From positions 124,001 through 188,000 of the forward strand of contig JACJID010000006.1 in the NCBI GenBank assembly GCA_014138725.1: 64,000 bases of DNA, in the 5' to 3' direction. The notes below the pieces were generated by a model, which saw only the letters and a program-made list of their open reading frames with translations, did not search any database and was not told the DNA's origin. Origin of the DNA: Kutzneria viridogrisea. Lineage in GTDB: Bacteria; Actinomycetota; Actinomycetes; Mycobacteriales; Pseudonocardiaceae. The position numbers and the translations under genes are program-made. Shown piece after piece: positions 42,188 to 52,528 of the stretch (position 1 is its first letter; each line of letters begins with the position of its first letter).

Positions 42188-45111
42188 GGTTGCACCGCCT
42201 GGAACTGTGCGCGTTCGGCCCCTACCCGCGCCGTGAGTCGGTGGACTTCGACGCCCTGGGCTCCGACGGCCTGTTCCTGCTGCACGGCGACACCGGTGCG
42301 GGCAAGACCTCGCTGCTGGACGCCGTGGCCTTCGCGCTGTTCGGCCGGGTGCCCGGCGCCCGCGGGGACGTGAAGCGGCTGCGCTACGACAACGCCGACC
42401 CGGACCTGCCCACCGAGGTCAAGCTGGAGCTGACCGTGCAGGGCCACCGGCTGCTGCTGGCCCGCAGCCCCGAGTACGACCGGCCCAAGAAGCGCGGCGA
42501 CGGCCTCACCACGCAGAAGGCCACGGCCTCGCTGACCTGGCTGAACACCGAGGCCCAGGGGGTCACCCGCAACGACGAGGTGGCCCGCACGGTGGAGCGG
42601 CTGCTGGGCATGAGCGCCGAGCAGTTCTTCCAGGTCGTGCTGCTGCCGCAGGGGGAGTTCGCGCGCTTCCTGCGGGCCGACACGGCCGAGCGGGAGAAGC
42701 TGCTGGAGAAGTTGTTCGGCACGCACCGGTTCCACGAGGTGGAGCAGTGGTTCCGGGAGCGGCGCACGGAGGCGGGGCGGCAGACCGAGCAGCACCGGCA
42801 GCGGGTGCGCGAGCAGGTGGCCCGCACCGCGCAGGCCGCGGGCGAGGACATGCCGGAGGACGCCGACCCGGCTTGGCTGGACGAGCTGACGCGGCGCGGG
42901 GAAACCGCCGTGGAGCGGGCGAAGGTGGCCGAGGCGCAGGTCCGTGCCGAGTGCCAGCGGGCGGAGACCGAGCTGGCGCGCAGGCGTGAGCTGGCGGAGA
43001 AGGTGCGCCGGGTGCGGCGGGCGCGGGCGCAGTTGGCGCAACTGCCCGAGCAGGACCGCGTCGCGTGGCGGGCCGAGGTCGCCGCGGCGCGCAGGGTCGT
43101 GGGCGTCGCCGCGGCGCAGCGGTCCGCACAGCAGATCGAGGCCGAACTCGGCCAGGCGCGGGCCCAGGAGCGGGCTGCGCTGCACCGGCTCGGCGCGGTC
43201 GAGCCCGAGCAGGACCTGCGCGCGCAGGCCGGGCGGTTCCGGGACGAGGCCGGGTCCCTGCGCCAGTTCGTGGCCGAGGCCGAACAACTGAGCCAGGACC
43301 AGGCTCGGCTGACGCGGCTCGGCACGCAGCATGACGAACTGACCCGCGTACTGGAAAAGCTTGCCACACAACAGGTTGAGGTGTCGGCCTTACTGGTCGC
43401 GGCACGGGAGGAACTGGCTGCCGCGCGGGACGCCCAGTCGCGCCTGGACGGAGTGACGGCTCGTCGCGAACAGCTCGTGGCCGCCGTGCGCGAGGCCGAC
43501 CGGCTGCCCGTGGTGCAGCGGGTGCTGGCGGCGGCGCGCGAGGCCGCGCGGGGCGCCGTGGACGAACACCAGGCCGCCCGCGAGCACTTCCTCGACCTGC
43601 GGCAACGCCGCCTGGACGGCATGGCGGCCGAGTTGGCCGCCGGGCTCGCGGACGGCTCGCCCTGCCCGGTGTGCGGCGCCGCCGAGCACCCGGCGCCAGC
43701 ACAACCCGCGGACGGCTCGGTCACCCGCGAGCAGGACGCCGCGGCGCAGCGAGCCGAGCAGCAGGCGCAGGCCCGCCGCGAGGAGGCGGCCAGCAAGCTA
43801 CAGGCCGCCGAGCAGGAGTTCGCCGCGCTGACCGAACGGCTCGCCGGGCGGGACGCCGAGGCGCTGCGGGCCGAGTTGGCCCAGGTCACCGCCGAGCACG
43901 CCGAGTTGGCCGCCAGCGCGGCGCGGGTGGAGCACATCGCCGCGCGGGTGCACACGCGCGAGTCGGAGCTGGCCGGGCACAGTGAGCAGCACGCGGAGTC
44001 GGAGCGGCGGCTGGCCGTGGTCGGCGCGGAGCGGGCCACGCTGGCCGGGTCGATCGCGGAGCGGGCCGAGTCGGTGGCGCGGGCGCGCGGTGAGTTCGCC
44101 GACGTGGCGACGCGCCGCGAGCACCTGATCTCCGTGGCCGACGGGCTCGACGCGCTGGCCCAGGCACGCGGTGCGGCGGCCGGTGCCCAGGACAGGCTCA
44201 CCGCGCAGCGCAGGGCGGTCACCGAGGCGGCGGCCGAGGCCGGGTTCGACTCCGTGGCCGAGGCCCTGGCGGCGGTCCGTTCCCAGCAGGCGGTCACCGA
44301 GCTGGAACGGCGGCTGGAGCAGGCACAGCAGGTCGAGAACGCGGCCCGGGCCGTGCTGGACGAGCCGGAACTCGCCGGGATCGCACCGGACACCGAGGTG
44401 GACCTTGCCGCGGCCGAGGAGCTGGCCAGGCAGGTGCGGGCCGGGCTCGAAGCCGGGGTCGCCGCGCTGCGCAACGCCGAACGCCGGCGGTCCGAGCTGG
44501 CCACGCTGGGCGAGCAGTTGCGGGCGGCCTGGTCCGCGCTGGCCCCGGTGCAGGCCAAGTACGCCGAGCTGGACGCGCTCACCGACGTGGTGATCGGCCG
44601 CGGCCAGAACGCGCGCGGCATGTCGCTGCGTTCGTACGTGCTGGCCGCGCGGTTGGAGGAGGTCGCCGTCGCGGCCTCGCTGCGGCTGCGCAGGATGAGC
44701 CACGAGCGCTACGAGTTCGTGCACTCCGACGCGGCCGGTCCGCGTGGCACCCGCGGTGGGCTGGGCCTGGACGTGATCGACGACTACACCGGCCGGATCC
44801 GCCCGGCGAAGACGCTCTCCGGCGGCGAGTCCTTCCTCGCCTCGCTCTCCCTCGCGCTGGGCCTGGCCGACGTGGTCGCGGGCGAGACGGGCGGGGCAGT
44901 GCTGGACACGCTGTTCGTGGACGAGGGTTTCGGCACCCTCGACCCGGACACCCTCGACCTGGTCATGGACACCCTGGACGAGCTGCGCGCGGGCGGCCGG
45001 GTGGTCGGGCTGGTCTCGCACGTGGAGGAGCTGCGGCAACGGATCCCGGTGCGGTTGCGGGTGCGCAAGGCCCGCACCGGGTCCACCCTGGAGGCCACCA
45101 CGCAACTGTGA
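42184..45111 (+). CDS. sbcC: SbcC ATPase subunit
   Basis: A 975-residue SMC-like ATPase. The N-terminal Walker A is HGDTGAGKTSLLDAV, the long coiled coils are interrupted by the zinc hook CPVCGAAEHP (about 498), and the C-terminal end has the signature LSGGESFLASL and Walker B LFVDEGFGTLDPD. It forms the SbcCD head with the preceding gene's product. The stop abuts that of the convergent ogt gene with no spacer or terminator. Confidence 0.96.
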   Translation: MRLHRLELCAFGPYPRRESVDFDALGSDGLFLLHGDTGAGKTSLLDAVAFALFGRVPGARGDVKRLRYDNADPDLPTEVKLELTVQGHRLLLARSPEYDRPKKRGDGLTTQKATASLTWLNTEAQGVTRNDEVARTVERLLGMSAEQFFQVVLLPQGEFARFLRADTAEREKLLEKLFGTHRFHEVEQWFRERRTEAGRQTEQHRQRVREQVARTAQAAGEDMPEDADPAWLDELTRRGETAVERAKVAEAQVRAECQRAETELARRRELAEKVRRVRRARAQLAQLPEQDRVAWRAEVAAARRVVGVAAAQRSAQQIEAELGQARAQERAALHRLGAVEPEQDLRAQAGRFRDEAGSLRQFVAEAEQLSQDQARLTRLGTQHDELTRVLEKLATQQVEVSALLVAAREELAAARDAQSRLDGVTARREQLVAAVREADRLPVVQRVLAAAREAARGAVDEHQAAREHFLDLRQRRLDGMAAELAAGLADGSPCPVCGAAEHPAPAQPADGSVTREQDAAAQRAEQQAQARREEAASKLQAAEQEFAALTERLAGRDAEALRAELAQVTAEHAELAASAARVEHIAARVHTRESELAGHSEQHAESERRLAVVGAERATLAGSIAERAESVARARGEFADVATRREHLISVADGLDALAQARGAAAGAQDRLTAQRRAVTEAAAEAGFDSVAEALAAVRSQQAVTELERRLEQAQQVENAARAVLDEPELAGIAPDTEVDLAAAEELARQVRAGLEAGVAALRNAERRRSELATLGEQLRAAWSALAPVQAKYAELDALTDVVIGRGQNARGMSLRSYVLAARLEEVAVAASLRLRRMSHERYEFVHSDAAGPRGTRGGLGLDVIDDYTGRIRPAKTLSGGESFLASLSLALGLADVVAGETGGAVLDTLFVDEGFGTLDPDTLDLVMDTLDELRAGGRVVGLVSHVEELRQRIPVRLRVRKARTGSTLEATTQL

Positions 45112-45615
45112 TCAGGCGGCGTTCTCGTGGTCGAGCAGCCAGCGCTTGACCTCCAGCCCCCAGCGGAAGCCGCCCAGCGAGCCGTCGGTGCGCAGCACTC
45201 GGTGGCAGGGCACGAACAGGGCCGCCGCGTTGCGGGCGCAGGCCGAGGCCGCCGCACGCACCGCCGCCGGGCGTCCGGTCAGCTCGGCGTACACGGCGTA
45301 GGACACCGGGTGGCCCGCGCGTACCGTGCGCAGCACCTGCCAGGCGTGCTCGCGGAACTCACCGGAGCGCTGCGTCACCTCGATCTCGTCCACCACGTCG
45401 AGCTGACCCTCGTGGTAGGCCAGCACGGCCTTGGTGACGCGGCCCAGTTCGGCGCGCTCGGTGAGCTGGGCGGGCCGCAGCTTGGCGGAGATCAGCGGCA
45501 CGAGCTGGCCGACATCGGCCGTCCAGCCGCTGGCGAGCACCACCTCGTCGGCGTCGACGACCGTGCTGAACGGCCCGGCCGGGGTGTCCACAGTGGATGA
45601 AAAGGCGGTGCTCAC
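45112..45615 (-). CDS. ogt: Methylated-DNA-protein-cysteine methyltransferase
   Basis: A 167-residue suicide repair protein that takes alkyl groups from O6-methylguanine. The active site is LFVPCHRVLRTDGSLGGF. The GTG at 45615 follows GAGGAGG by 5 nt and overlaps the stop of the upstream ada-alkA gene (GTGA), so the two alkylation-repair genes are co-translated. Confidence 0.95.
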   Translation of the reverse strand: MSTAFSSTVDTPAGPFSTVVDADEVVLASGWTADVGQLVPLISAKLRPAQLTERAELGRVTKAVLAYHEGQLDVVDEIEVTQRSGEFREHAWQVLRTVRAGHPVSYAVYAELTGRPAAVRAAASACARNAAALFVPCHRVLRTDGSLGGFRWGLEVKRWLLDHENAA

Positions 45616-47090
45616 GTGGTCCTCCTCGTCAGGGGCGGGGCGATGGCCGCCGCCCGCCACAGGTGCATGCCCGCGTAGGACCGCCAGGGCCGCCACGCCG
45701 CCGCACGCTCAGTCAGTCCGTCCACATCGGACGGTAGTCCCAGTGCCGCCGCGCCCTTGCGCAGTGCCAGGTCGCCGGTCAGCAGCACATCAGTCATGCC
45801 CAGCACGCGCATCACCACGTAGCCCGCGGTCCACGGTCCCACACCGGGCAGCGCCTCCAGTTCGGTGCGCAGCTCCTCGGGGTCGCGACCCACGTCGACG
45901 GTGAGCGAGCCGTTCGCCAGCGCGGCACTGACGGACAGCACGGTATCGGTGCGCCGCCTGGGCCCGGTGAGCAACTCGCCCGCGTGTGCGGCGATCGCCT
46001 CCGGAGTGGGGAAAAGCCTGGTCAGTGAGCCGTCCGGGGTCTGGAGCGGCTCGCCGAGCTCGGTCACCAGCCGGGTCAGCGCCGTGCGTGCCGCGGCCAC
46101 CGACACCTGCTGGCCCAGCAGCGCGCGCAGCACGACCTCCGACCCGTCCACGGCACCCGGCAACCGGATGCCCGGGGTCGCCGCCACGGAGGCGGCCAGC
46201 GCCGGATCACCGGCCAGCAGCTCGTCGCAGGCCGCGGGGTCGGCGTCCAGGTCCAGCAGCCGCCGCAGCCGACTCACCGCACTGCCCAGGTCACGCAGGT
46301 CGGCGAGCCAGAGCGAGCACTCCACATGTTCCGGGTTGGGGGTCAGCCGGGCGGTGGCCGGGCCGTGCGCGAGCCGCAGCGTCCTGGCGTAGCCGCCCTC
46401 GGTGACCTCCTCCACCCCGGGCACCGCCCTGGCTGCGAGGAAGGTGAGCAGCCCGGCGGAGTCCATCGGCGGGCGGAACGGCAACCGCAGCGTGATCCGG
46501 CCCGGGGTCGGGGCCGGGCGCTTGTGCCGGGCCGCCGCCGTGCGCAGCTGGGACGGGGTGGTGGCGAACACCGCGCGCACCGTGTCGTTGAACTGGCGGA
46601 TGCTGGCGAAGCCCGAGGCGAAGGCGATGTCGGAGAACGGCAGGTCGGTGCTCTCGATGAGCAGTCGCGCGGAGTGCGCGCGGTGCGCCCTGGCCAGCGC
46701 GAGCGGGGCGGCGCCCAACTCGGCGGTGAGCACCCTGGCCAGGTGCCGTTCGGAGTAGCCCAGCCGCCTGGCAAGGCCCGGGATGCCGTCGCGTTCGACG
46801 ACCCCGTCGGAGATCAGCCGCATGGAGCGGGCGGCCAGGTCGGCGCGCAGGTTCCACTCCGGTGAGCCGGGCACGGCGTCGGGCAGGCAGCGGCGGCAGG
46901 CGCGGAAACCGGCCGACTGGGCGGCCGCGGCCGTGGGGTAGAAGTCGACGTTCTCCCGCTTGGGGCGGACCGCGGGGCAGGACGGTCGGCAGTAGATGCC
47001 GGTGGTGCGCACCGCGGTGATGAAGTGGCCGTCGAACCGGGCGTCGCGCGAGGCGACGGCCCGGTAGGCGGCTTCGGAGTCGATGGGCAC
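45612..47090 (-). CDS. alkA: Ada-AlkA fusion: methyl-sensing regulator and 3-methyladenine glycosylase
   Basis: A 492-residue, three-part protein. The N-terminal Ada domain carries the zinc cysteines (GIYCRPSCPAVRP and FRACRRCLPD), one of which accepts methyl from phosphotriesters. An AraC-type HTH follows (about 100-180). The C-terminal AlkA glycosylase has the HhH-GPD motif LPGVGPWTAGYVVM with the catalytic Asp in LLTGDLALRKG. It likely senses and activates its own operon. The start GTG 47090 gives the usual short lead before the Ada domain; ATG 47141 would add 17 residues and run close to ychF. Confidence 0.93.
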   Translation of the reverse strand: MPIDSEAAYRAVASRDARFDGHFITAVRTTGIYCRPSCPAVRPKRENVDFYPTAAAAQSAGFRACRRCLPDAVPGSPEWNLRADLAARSMRLISDGVVERDGIPGLARRLGYSERHLARVLTAELGAAPLALARAHRAHSARLLIESTDLPFSDIAFASGFASIRQFNDTVRAVFATTPSQLRTAAARHKRPAPTPGRITLRLPFRPPMDSAGLLTFLAARAVPGVEEVTEGGYARTLRLAHGPATARLTPNPEHVECSLWLADLRDLGSAVSRLRRLLDLDADPAACDELLAGDPALAASVAATPGIRLPGAVDGSEVVLRALLGQQVSVAAARTALTRLVTELGEPLQTPDGSLTRLFPTPEAIAAHAGELLTGPRRRTDTVLSVSAALANGSLTVDVGRDPEELRTELEALPGVGPWTAGYVVMRVLGMTDVLLTGDLALRKGAAALGLPSDVDGLTERAAAWRPWRSYAGMHLWRAAAIAPPLTRRTT

Positions 47091-47156
47091 GTACCTGATG
47101 CTGCCAGCGCCGACGGGCTCCGGCTGGCGGAAATCGGCCATGGCCGTGACGACCGC

Positions 47157-47162
47157 TAAACT
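47157..47162 (+). promoter_or_regulatory. -10 element TAAACT of ychF
   Basis: TAAACT is 8 nt before GTG 47171. It lies in the short divergent gap shared with the ada-alkA gene. Confidence 0.45.
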
Positions 47163-47170
47163 GGCTGGTC

Positions 47171-48250
<1,080 letters not shown>

Positions 48251-48405
48251 GCAGTCGCCCGATCGGTCGCGCGTGGTGCGCCGGTTCGGTCGGGCACGCC
48301 CAGTTGGCCACGAGCCCGGCTCGCCGCGTTGTGGACCTGACCTGGACGGACATGCCTCGGCGGTGCCGCAGGCAGGTAGGGCGGGTCAGCCCGGTTTCGG
48401 CCGAA

Positions 48406-48445
48406 CGGTCATGGCGCCCACGCTAGCTGGCGGGCGCCATGACCG
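48406..48445. terminator. Hairpin between ychF and a small membrane protein gene
   Basis: A perfect 14-bp stem (48406-48419 with 48432-48445) and 12-nt loop, without T-tract, between convergent genes. Confidence 0.75.
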
Positions 48446-48452
48446 GCGTAGT

Positions 48453-48671
48453 TCAGCGCTCCGCGTCGCGGTGGCGGGCGGCGTAGAAGATCACGCCGCA
48501 GGCCAGGCCGAGCATGGCCAGGCCGACCACGCCCGCGAACACCACGTCCCAGTCGCCCTGTTGCGTCACGGCAGCGGCCTTGCCCGGCGCGGCCTGAGCC
48601 TGCGCCGCGAACAGAACGGTCAACACCAGCGCCACCGCACCGGCGGCGGCTCCCCGAACAGTCTTGATCAT
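48453..48671 (-). CDS. Small membrane protein with signal peptide
   Basis: A 72-residue protein. Residues 1-27 form a signal peptide (MIKTVRGAAAG to AAQAQAAPG), then a short polar loop and one transmembrane helix (VVFAGVVGLAMLGLACGVIFY), ending in basic RHRDAER. Start ATG 48671 is 9 nt after AGGGG; ATG 48680 is too close to it. The function is unknown. It could be cut to a single-pass peptide. Confidence 0.6.
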   Translation of the reverse strand: MIKTVRGAAAGAVALVLTVLFAAQAQAAPGKAAAVTQQGDWDVVFAGVVGLAMLGLACGVIFYAARHRDAER

Positions 48672-48846
48672 CTTCAACATCCCCTAGTCGCGCTCTCCCC
48701 ACTTCTTGAGACGCACGAGGGGGTACCCATGTTGCGGCAGTAGTGCACCTCACATCTGAGAGTCTCCTGTGGACTTCGCCCAGCCCGGCACGAATCCGGC
48801 ACCGCCACGCGTTGGAACGGGTGTAGAGCTGGAAGGAGCTACCACG

Positions 48847-49332
48847 ATGACCACCGCATTCGCAGCCAACCCCACGACTTCCGGCCTGCCGACGTTGCCC
48901 TCTGGCTGGCCGATCGCCTCCTACGACACCTACGAGCAGGCGCAGCGCGCCGTGGACCACTTGGCGGACAACGACTTCCCGGTGCAGGACGTGACGATCG
49001 TCGGCGTGGAGCCGATGGTGGTCGAGCGTGTCGCGGCCCGGCTGACCTGGGGCCGGGTGCTCGGTGCGGCGGCCGCCTCGGGTGCCTGGTTCGGTCTGTT
49101 CGTCGGCCTGCTGCTGACGATGTTCACCCCAGGCGCGGGCCTGCTGCCGATCCTGATCGGACTGGTCGCCGGTGTGGGCTCCAGCATGATTTTCGCGGCG
49201 ATCAGCTACGCCGCCACCCGGGGCAAGCGCGACTTCGTCTCGCACAGCCAGTTGGTGGCACGCCGCTATGACGTGCTGTGCCTGCCCCGCAACGCCGAGC
49301 AGGGCAGGCAGCTGCTCTACTCGCTGGTCTGA
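48847..49332 (+). CDS. General stress protein 17M-type membrane protein
   Basis: A 161-residue protein. An N-terminal YflT/GSP17M-like module (IASYDTYEQAQRAVDHLADN, then VQDVTIVGV) precedes two membrane helices (ASGAWFGLFVGLLLTMF, LLPILIGLVAGVGSSMIF). Actinobacterial relatives are annotated as general stress proteins; the role is unproven. ATG 48847 follows GGAAGGAG. Its last 16 nt overlap the end of the convergent pterin dehydratase gene. Confidence 0.82.
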   Translation: MTTAFAANPTTSGLPTLPSGWPIASYDTYEQAQRAVDHLADNDFPVQDVTIVGVEPMVVERVAARLTWGRVLGAAAASGAWFGLFVGLLLTMFTPGAGLLPILIGLVAGVGSSMIFAAISYAATRGKRDFVSHSQLVARRYDVLCLPRNAEQGRQLLYSLV

Positions 49333-49622
49333 GCGAACACCTCCAGCACGCCGTCGATCTCCTCGGCCAGGGACACGTCCAGTGCGGTGATGCCACCCGC
49401 CGAGTGGGTGCTGCACCGGAACACCACGGTCCGCCAGCTGATCTGCATGTCGGGGTGGTGGTTGTTGTTCTCGGCGATCTCGGCGATGCGGTTCACCACC
49501 GCGATCGCCTGCGGGAAGCTGGCCAGTTCGGCGCTGCGCGTGAGCGCGGCGCCGTTCTGCTGCCAGCTCTCCAGCTTCGCCAGCGCCTGGGCCACCTGAT
49601 CGTCACTGAGCAATTCGGCCAT
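49317..49622 (-). CDS. 4a-hydroxytetrahydrobiopterin dehydratase
   Basis: A 101-residue PCD/DCoH protein. The active-site motif NNHHPDMQISWRTV (about 52-65) is intact. It recycles pterin cofactor, but many bacteria without pterin hydroxylases keep it, so the partner here is unclear; no phenylalanine hydroxylase is in the window. ATG 49622 is the start. Confidence 0.92.
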   Translation of the reverse strand: MAELLSDDQVAQALAKLESWQQNGAALTRSAELASFPQAIAVVNRIAEIAENNNHHPDMQISWRTVVFRCSTHSAGGITALDVSLAEEIDGVLEVFAQTSE

Positions 49623-49673
49623 GACCCCATGGTGGTCCTCCGCACCGCCCGCCGCCGCGTAGGCTGCTCATCA

Positions 49674-49768
49674 GCCACGGGAGTCCGGTACCGCCGGGCT
49701 GAGAGGAGAGCGCGCGAGCTCTCGACCGTATGCACCTGATCCGGGTCATGCCGGTGTAGGGAGGCCAC
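49674..49768 (+). ncRNA. TPP riboswitch (THI element)
   Basis: The conserved core is present in order: GGGAGTCC, GGGCTGAGAGG, a variable stem AGAGCGCGCGAGCTCT, then ACCGTATGCACCTGATC, CGGGTCATGCCGGTGTAGG and GAGG. It precedes a thiamine importer operon. No terminator hairpin is obvious between it and the first gene, so control may act on translation via the nearby GGAGGAG. Confidence 0.95.
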
Positions 49769-49809
49769 GGGTGATGTGTTCGCGCGCGAGCAGGTCACCT
49801 GGAGGAGAC

Positions 49810-50838
49810 TTGGCCAAGCAGGCAAGACTGGGCGCCGCGCTGCTCGTCGCGGCACTGGCCGCCGGGTGCTCACTGTCCGGCGGGCAGTCGCAGAACCAGT
49901 CACACACGGTCACCCTGGTCACGCACGACTCGTGGCAGGTGGACAAGGCCACGTTCGAGGAGTTCCAGAAGACCTCCGGCATCAAGGTCACGGTCAGCCC
50001 GAACGGGGATGCCGGGGCGCTGACCACGAAGCTGGTGCTGACCAAGTCCAACCCGATCGGGGATCTCGCCTACGGGGTGGACAGCACCTTCGCCTCGCGG
50101 GCGCTGGGCGAGGGCGTGTTCGCGGAGTACCGGAGCCCCGAGGCGGAGCAGGGCCCGCAGCGCTACAAGCTGGACGACACGGGTCGGCTGACCGCCGTGG
50201 ACGTGGGTGACGTGTGCCTCAACGTGGACACCGGCTGGTTCACGCAGAAGGGCCTGCCCGCGCCGGCCAGCTACGCCGACCTGATCGACCCGCGGTACAA
50301 GGACCTGCTGGTGGTCGAGGACCCCGCGACCTCCTCACCGGGGCTGGCGTTCCTGCTCGGCACGATCGCCGCGAACGGCCAGAACGGCTGGCAGGACTAC
50401 TGGACCAGGCTCAAGGCCAACGGCGTGAAGGTGGACGCGGGCTGGACCGAGGCGTACAGCCAGGACTTCTCCGGGTCCAGCGGCAAGGGGCCCCGGCCGA
50501 TCGTGGTGAGCTACGCGTCCTCGCCGCCGTCCGAGCAGGGACGGACCAAGGCCCTGCTGGACACCTGCTACCGCCAGGTGGAGTACGCGGGGGTGCTCGC
50601 CGGGGCCAAGAACCCCGAGGACGCCAGGAAGGTGCTCGACTTCCTGCTGTCGCAGAAGTTCCAGTCGCAGGTCGCCGAGCAGATGTACGTCTACCCGGCC
50701 CGCGCCGGTGTCGCCCTGCCGGACAGTTGGAAGACCGCCGCCCCGCTGCCGGACAAGCCCGCTCAGCTGCCCGCCGACCAGGTGCAGGCCAACCGCGAGC
50801 AGTGGGTGCAGCAGTGGCGCAAGCTGGTGCAGGGGTGA
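49810..50838 (+). CDS. thiB: Thiamine ABC transporter substrate-binding lipoprotein
   Basis: A 342-residue protein. The lipobox LAALAAGCSL anchors it outside the membrane. The mature protein reads as a ThiB-type binding protein (VTLVTHDSWQVDKATFEEF, then SNPIGDLAYGVDSTFASRAL). The start TTG 49810 is preferred: it follows GGAGGAG and gives a short basic signal peptide (MAKQARLG); GTG 49771 would overlap the riboswitch end. The TPP riboswitch upstream confirms the thiamine role. Confidence 0.92.
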   Translation: MAKQARLGAALLVAALAAGCSLSGGQSQNQSHTVTLVTHDSWQVDKATFEEFQKTSGIKVTVSPNGDAGALTTKLVLTKSNPIGDLAYGVDSTFASRALGEGVFAEYRSPEAEQGPQRYKLDDTGRLTAVDVGDVCLNVDTGWFTQKGLPAPASYADLIDPRYKDLLVVEDPATSSPGLAFLLGTIAANGQNGWQDYWTRLKANGVKVDAGWTEAYSQDFSGSSGKGPRPIVVSYASSPPSEQGRTKALLDTCYRQVEYAGVLAGAKNPEDARKVLDFLLSQKFQSQVAEQMYVYPARAGVALPDSWKTAAPLPDKPAQLPADQVQANREQWVQQWRKLVQG

Positions 50839-50850
50839 TCAACTCCCCCT

Positions 50851-50899
50851 ACTGGTGTGCGTCCCCCGCCACTCCCTGGGGGGCGTCCCCAGCACCAGT
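50851..50899 (+). other. Stem-loop in the thiB-thiP gap
   Basis: Outer arms ACTGGTG and CACCAGT (50851-50857, 50893-50899) enclose GCGTCCCCC pairing with GGGGGGCGT (50859-50867, 50878-50886, with G-U pairs). It starts 12 nt after the thiB stop and may cause partial termination or stabilise the thiB part of the message. Confidence 0.5.
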
Positions 50900-50932
50900 C
50901 TACCGCCCCACCCCGACACCTGATCTTGCTGA

Positions 50933-50968
50933 AGATCCACATGTGGACAACTCGGCGGCTGTGGACAA
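50933..50968. promoter_or_regulatory. Cluster of DnaA-box-like 9-mers upstream of thiP
   Basis: TGTGGACAA, the reverse complement of the high-GC actinobacterial DnaA box TTGTCCACA, occurs at 50942-50950 and 50960-50968, 18 nt apart. An opposed, weaker AGATCCACA adjoins at 50933-50941. Confidence 0.4.
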
Positions 50969-50971
50969 CCC

Positions 50972-52528
50972 GTGTCGGCCCGCGCGCTAGGGCTGCTGGG
51001 GCTGGCCCTGCTGCCGCTGGTCTTCCTCGGCCTGTTCTTCGCCTGGCCGGTGGCCTCCATCCTGGGCCTCGGCCTGCGGGACGGCGGGGTGCTGGACGTG
51101 CTGACCAGCGCCGACACCTGGCGGCTCGTCGGGTTCACGGTGGGGCAGGCGGCAGCGGCGACGGCCGTCGCGGTGCTGGCTGGCATGCCGCTGGCCTACG
51201 TGCTGGCGCGCTGCGCACTGCCGGGCATGGGCCTGCTGCGGGTGCTGATCGTCGTGCCGTTCGTGCTGCCCACGGTGGTCGTCGGCCTGGCGTTCCGCGC
51301 CCTGCTGCCCGACGGCGGGGTGCTGTCGATCGTGCTGGCGAACGCCTTCTTCAACGTGGCGGTGGTGGCCAGGACGGTGGGCGGCCTGTGGGCGCACACC
51401 GACCGCCGGGCGGAGGAGGCGGCCCGCGCGCTGGGCGCCTCGCGCTGGCGGGCGTTCACCTCCGTGGTGCTGCCCGCCATCGCGCCCGCGATCGGCTCCG
51501 CGGCGGCCGTGGTGTTCCTGTTCTGCGCGACGAGCTTCGGCGTGGTGCTGATGCTCGGCGGGGCCCGGTTCCGCACCCTGGAGACGGAGATCTACCTGCG
51601 CACGGTGGAACTGTTCGACCTGCCGGGTGCCGCGGCGCTGTCGGTGCTCCAGGTGGCCGCCGTGCTCGCGGTGCTGGTGATCGGCGCGGTGGCGCGCAGG
51701 CGGCGTGAGACGGCGCTGGCGCTGCGCCGCAGCGTGGAGACGGCGCGCCGGCCGGTGGGCGGGGAGTGGGCGGTCGTGGCGGCGGCCTGTCTGGTGCTGG
51801 TGGGGCTGATGGTCCCGGTGATCGGACTGGTGGCGCGCTCGCTGTCCGGTGGGGTGGACGGCTACCTGGCGCTGGCCGGTCAGGGCGACTCGAACACGCT
51901 CCAGGTGCCCGCCCTGGAAACGGTGCAGAACTCGCTGCGCGCGGCCACGGACGCGACCCTGCTGGCGATGGCGCTGGGGGTGACCTCGGCGGTGGTGCTC
52001 TCCCAGGTGCGCAGGGGCCGCAGGGTGCTGGGTGAGGCGCTGGACGTGGCGCTGATGGTGCCGCTGGGCGTCTCGGCGGTGACGGTCGGCTTCGGCTACC
52101 TGATCACGCTGGGCGACCTGCCGGTCCTGGTGCCGCTGGCCCAGGCGCTGGTGATCACCCCGCTGATCGTGCGCACGGTGCTGCCGGTGCTGCGCGCGAT
52201 CGACGAACGGCTGCGCCAGGCCGCGGGCACGCTCGGCGCGAACCCGCTGCGGGTGTGGCGGGAGGTCGACCTCGCGCTGGCCGGGCGCTCGCTGGTGGCC
52301 GCGGCGGGCTTCGGTTACGTCGTGGCCCTTGGCGAGTTCGGGGCGACGAGCTTCCTGGCGCGACCGGAGGCGCCGACCCTGCCGGTGGCCATCGGCAGGC
52401 TCATCTCGCGACCCGGTGTGCTGAACAACCAGATGGCGTACGCGGCCTGCGTGCTGCTGATGCTCGTCACGGTGGCTGCCGTGGTCGTGATCGAACGGCT
52501 GCGCACGACGGCTGTGGGGGAGTTCTGA
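50972..52528 (+). CDS. thiP: Thiamine ABC transporter permease (two fused domains)
   Basis: A 518-residue protein with about twelve helices in two homologous halves. Each half has an ATPase-coupling EAA loop (EEAARALGASRWRAF and RQAAGTLGANPLRVW). Such fused permeases are typical of thiamine and iron importers; the riboswitch-led operon selects thiamine. GTG 50972 is the start, after a 133-nt gap holding a stem-loop and DnaA-like boxes. It overlaps the ATPase gene (TGATG). Confidence 0.9.
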   Translation: MSARALGLLGLALLPLVFLGLFFAWPVASILGLGLRDGGVLDVLTSADTWRLVGFTVGQAAAATAVAVLAGMPLAYVLARCALPGMGLLRVLIVVPFVLPTVVVGLAFRALLPDGGVLSIVLANAFFNVAVVARTVGGLWAHTDRRAEEAARALGASRWRAFTSVVLPAIAPAIGSAAAVVFLFCATSFGVVLMLGGARFRTLETEIYLRTVELFDLPGAAALSVLQVAAVLAVLVIGAVARRRRETALALRRSVETARRPVGGEWAVVAAACLVLVGLMVPVIGLVARSLSGGVDGYLALAGQGDSNTLQVPALETVQNSLRAATDATLLAMALGVTSAVVLSQVRRGRRVLGEALDVALMVPLGVSAVTVGFGYLITLGDLPVLVPLAQALVITPLIVRTVLPVLRAIDERLRQAAGTLGANPLRVWREVDLALAGRSLVAAAGFGYVVALGEFGATSFLARPEAPTLPVAIGRLISRPGVLNNQMAYAACVLLMLVTVAAVVVIERLRTTAVGEF

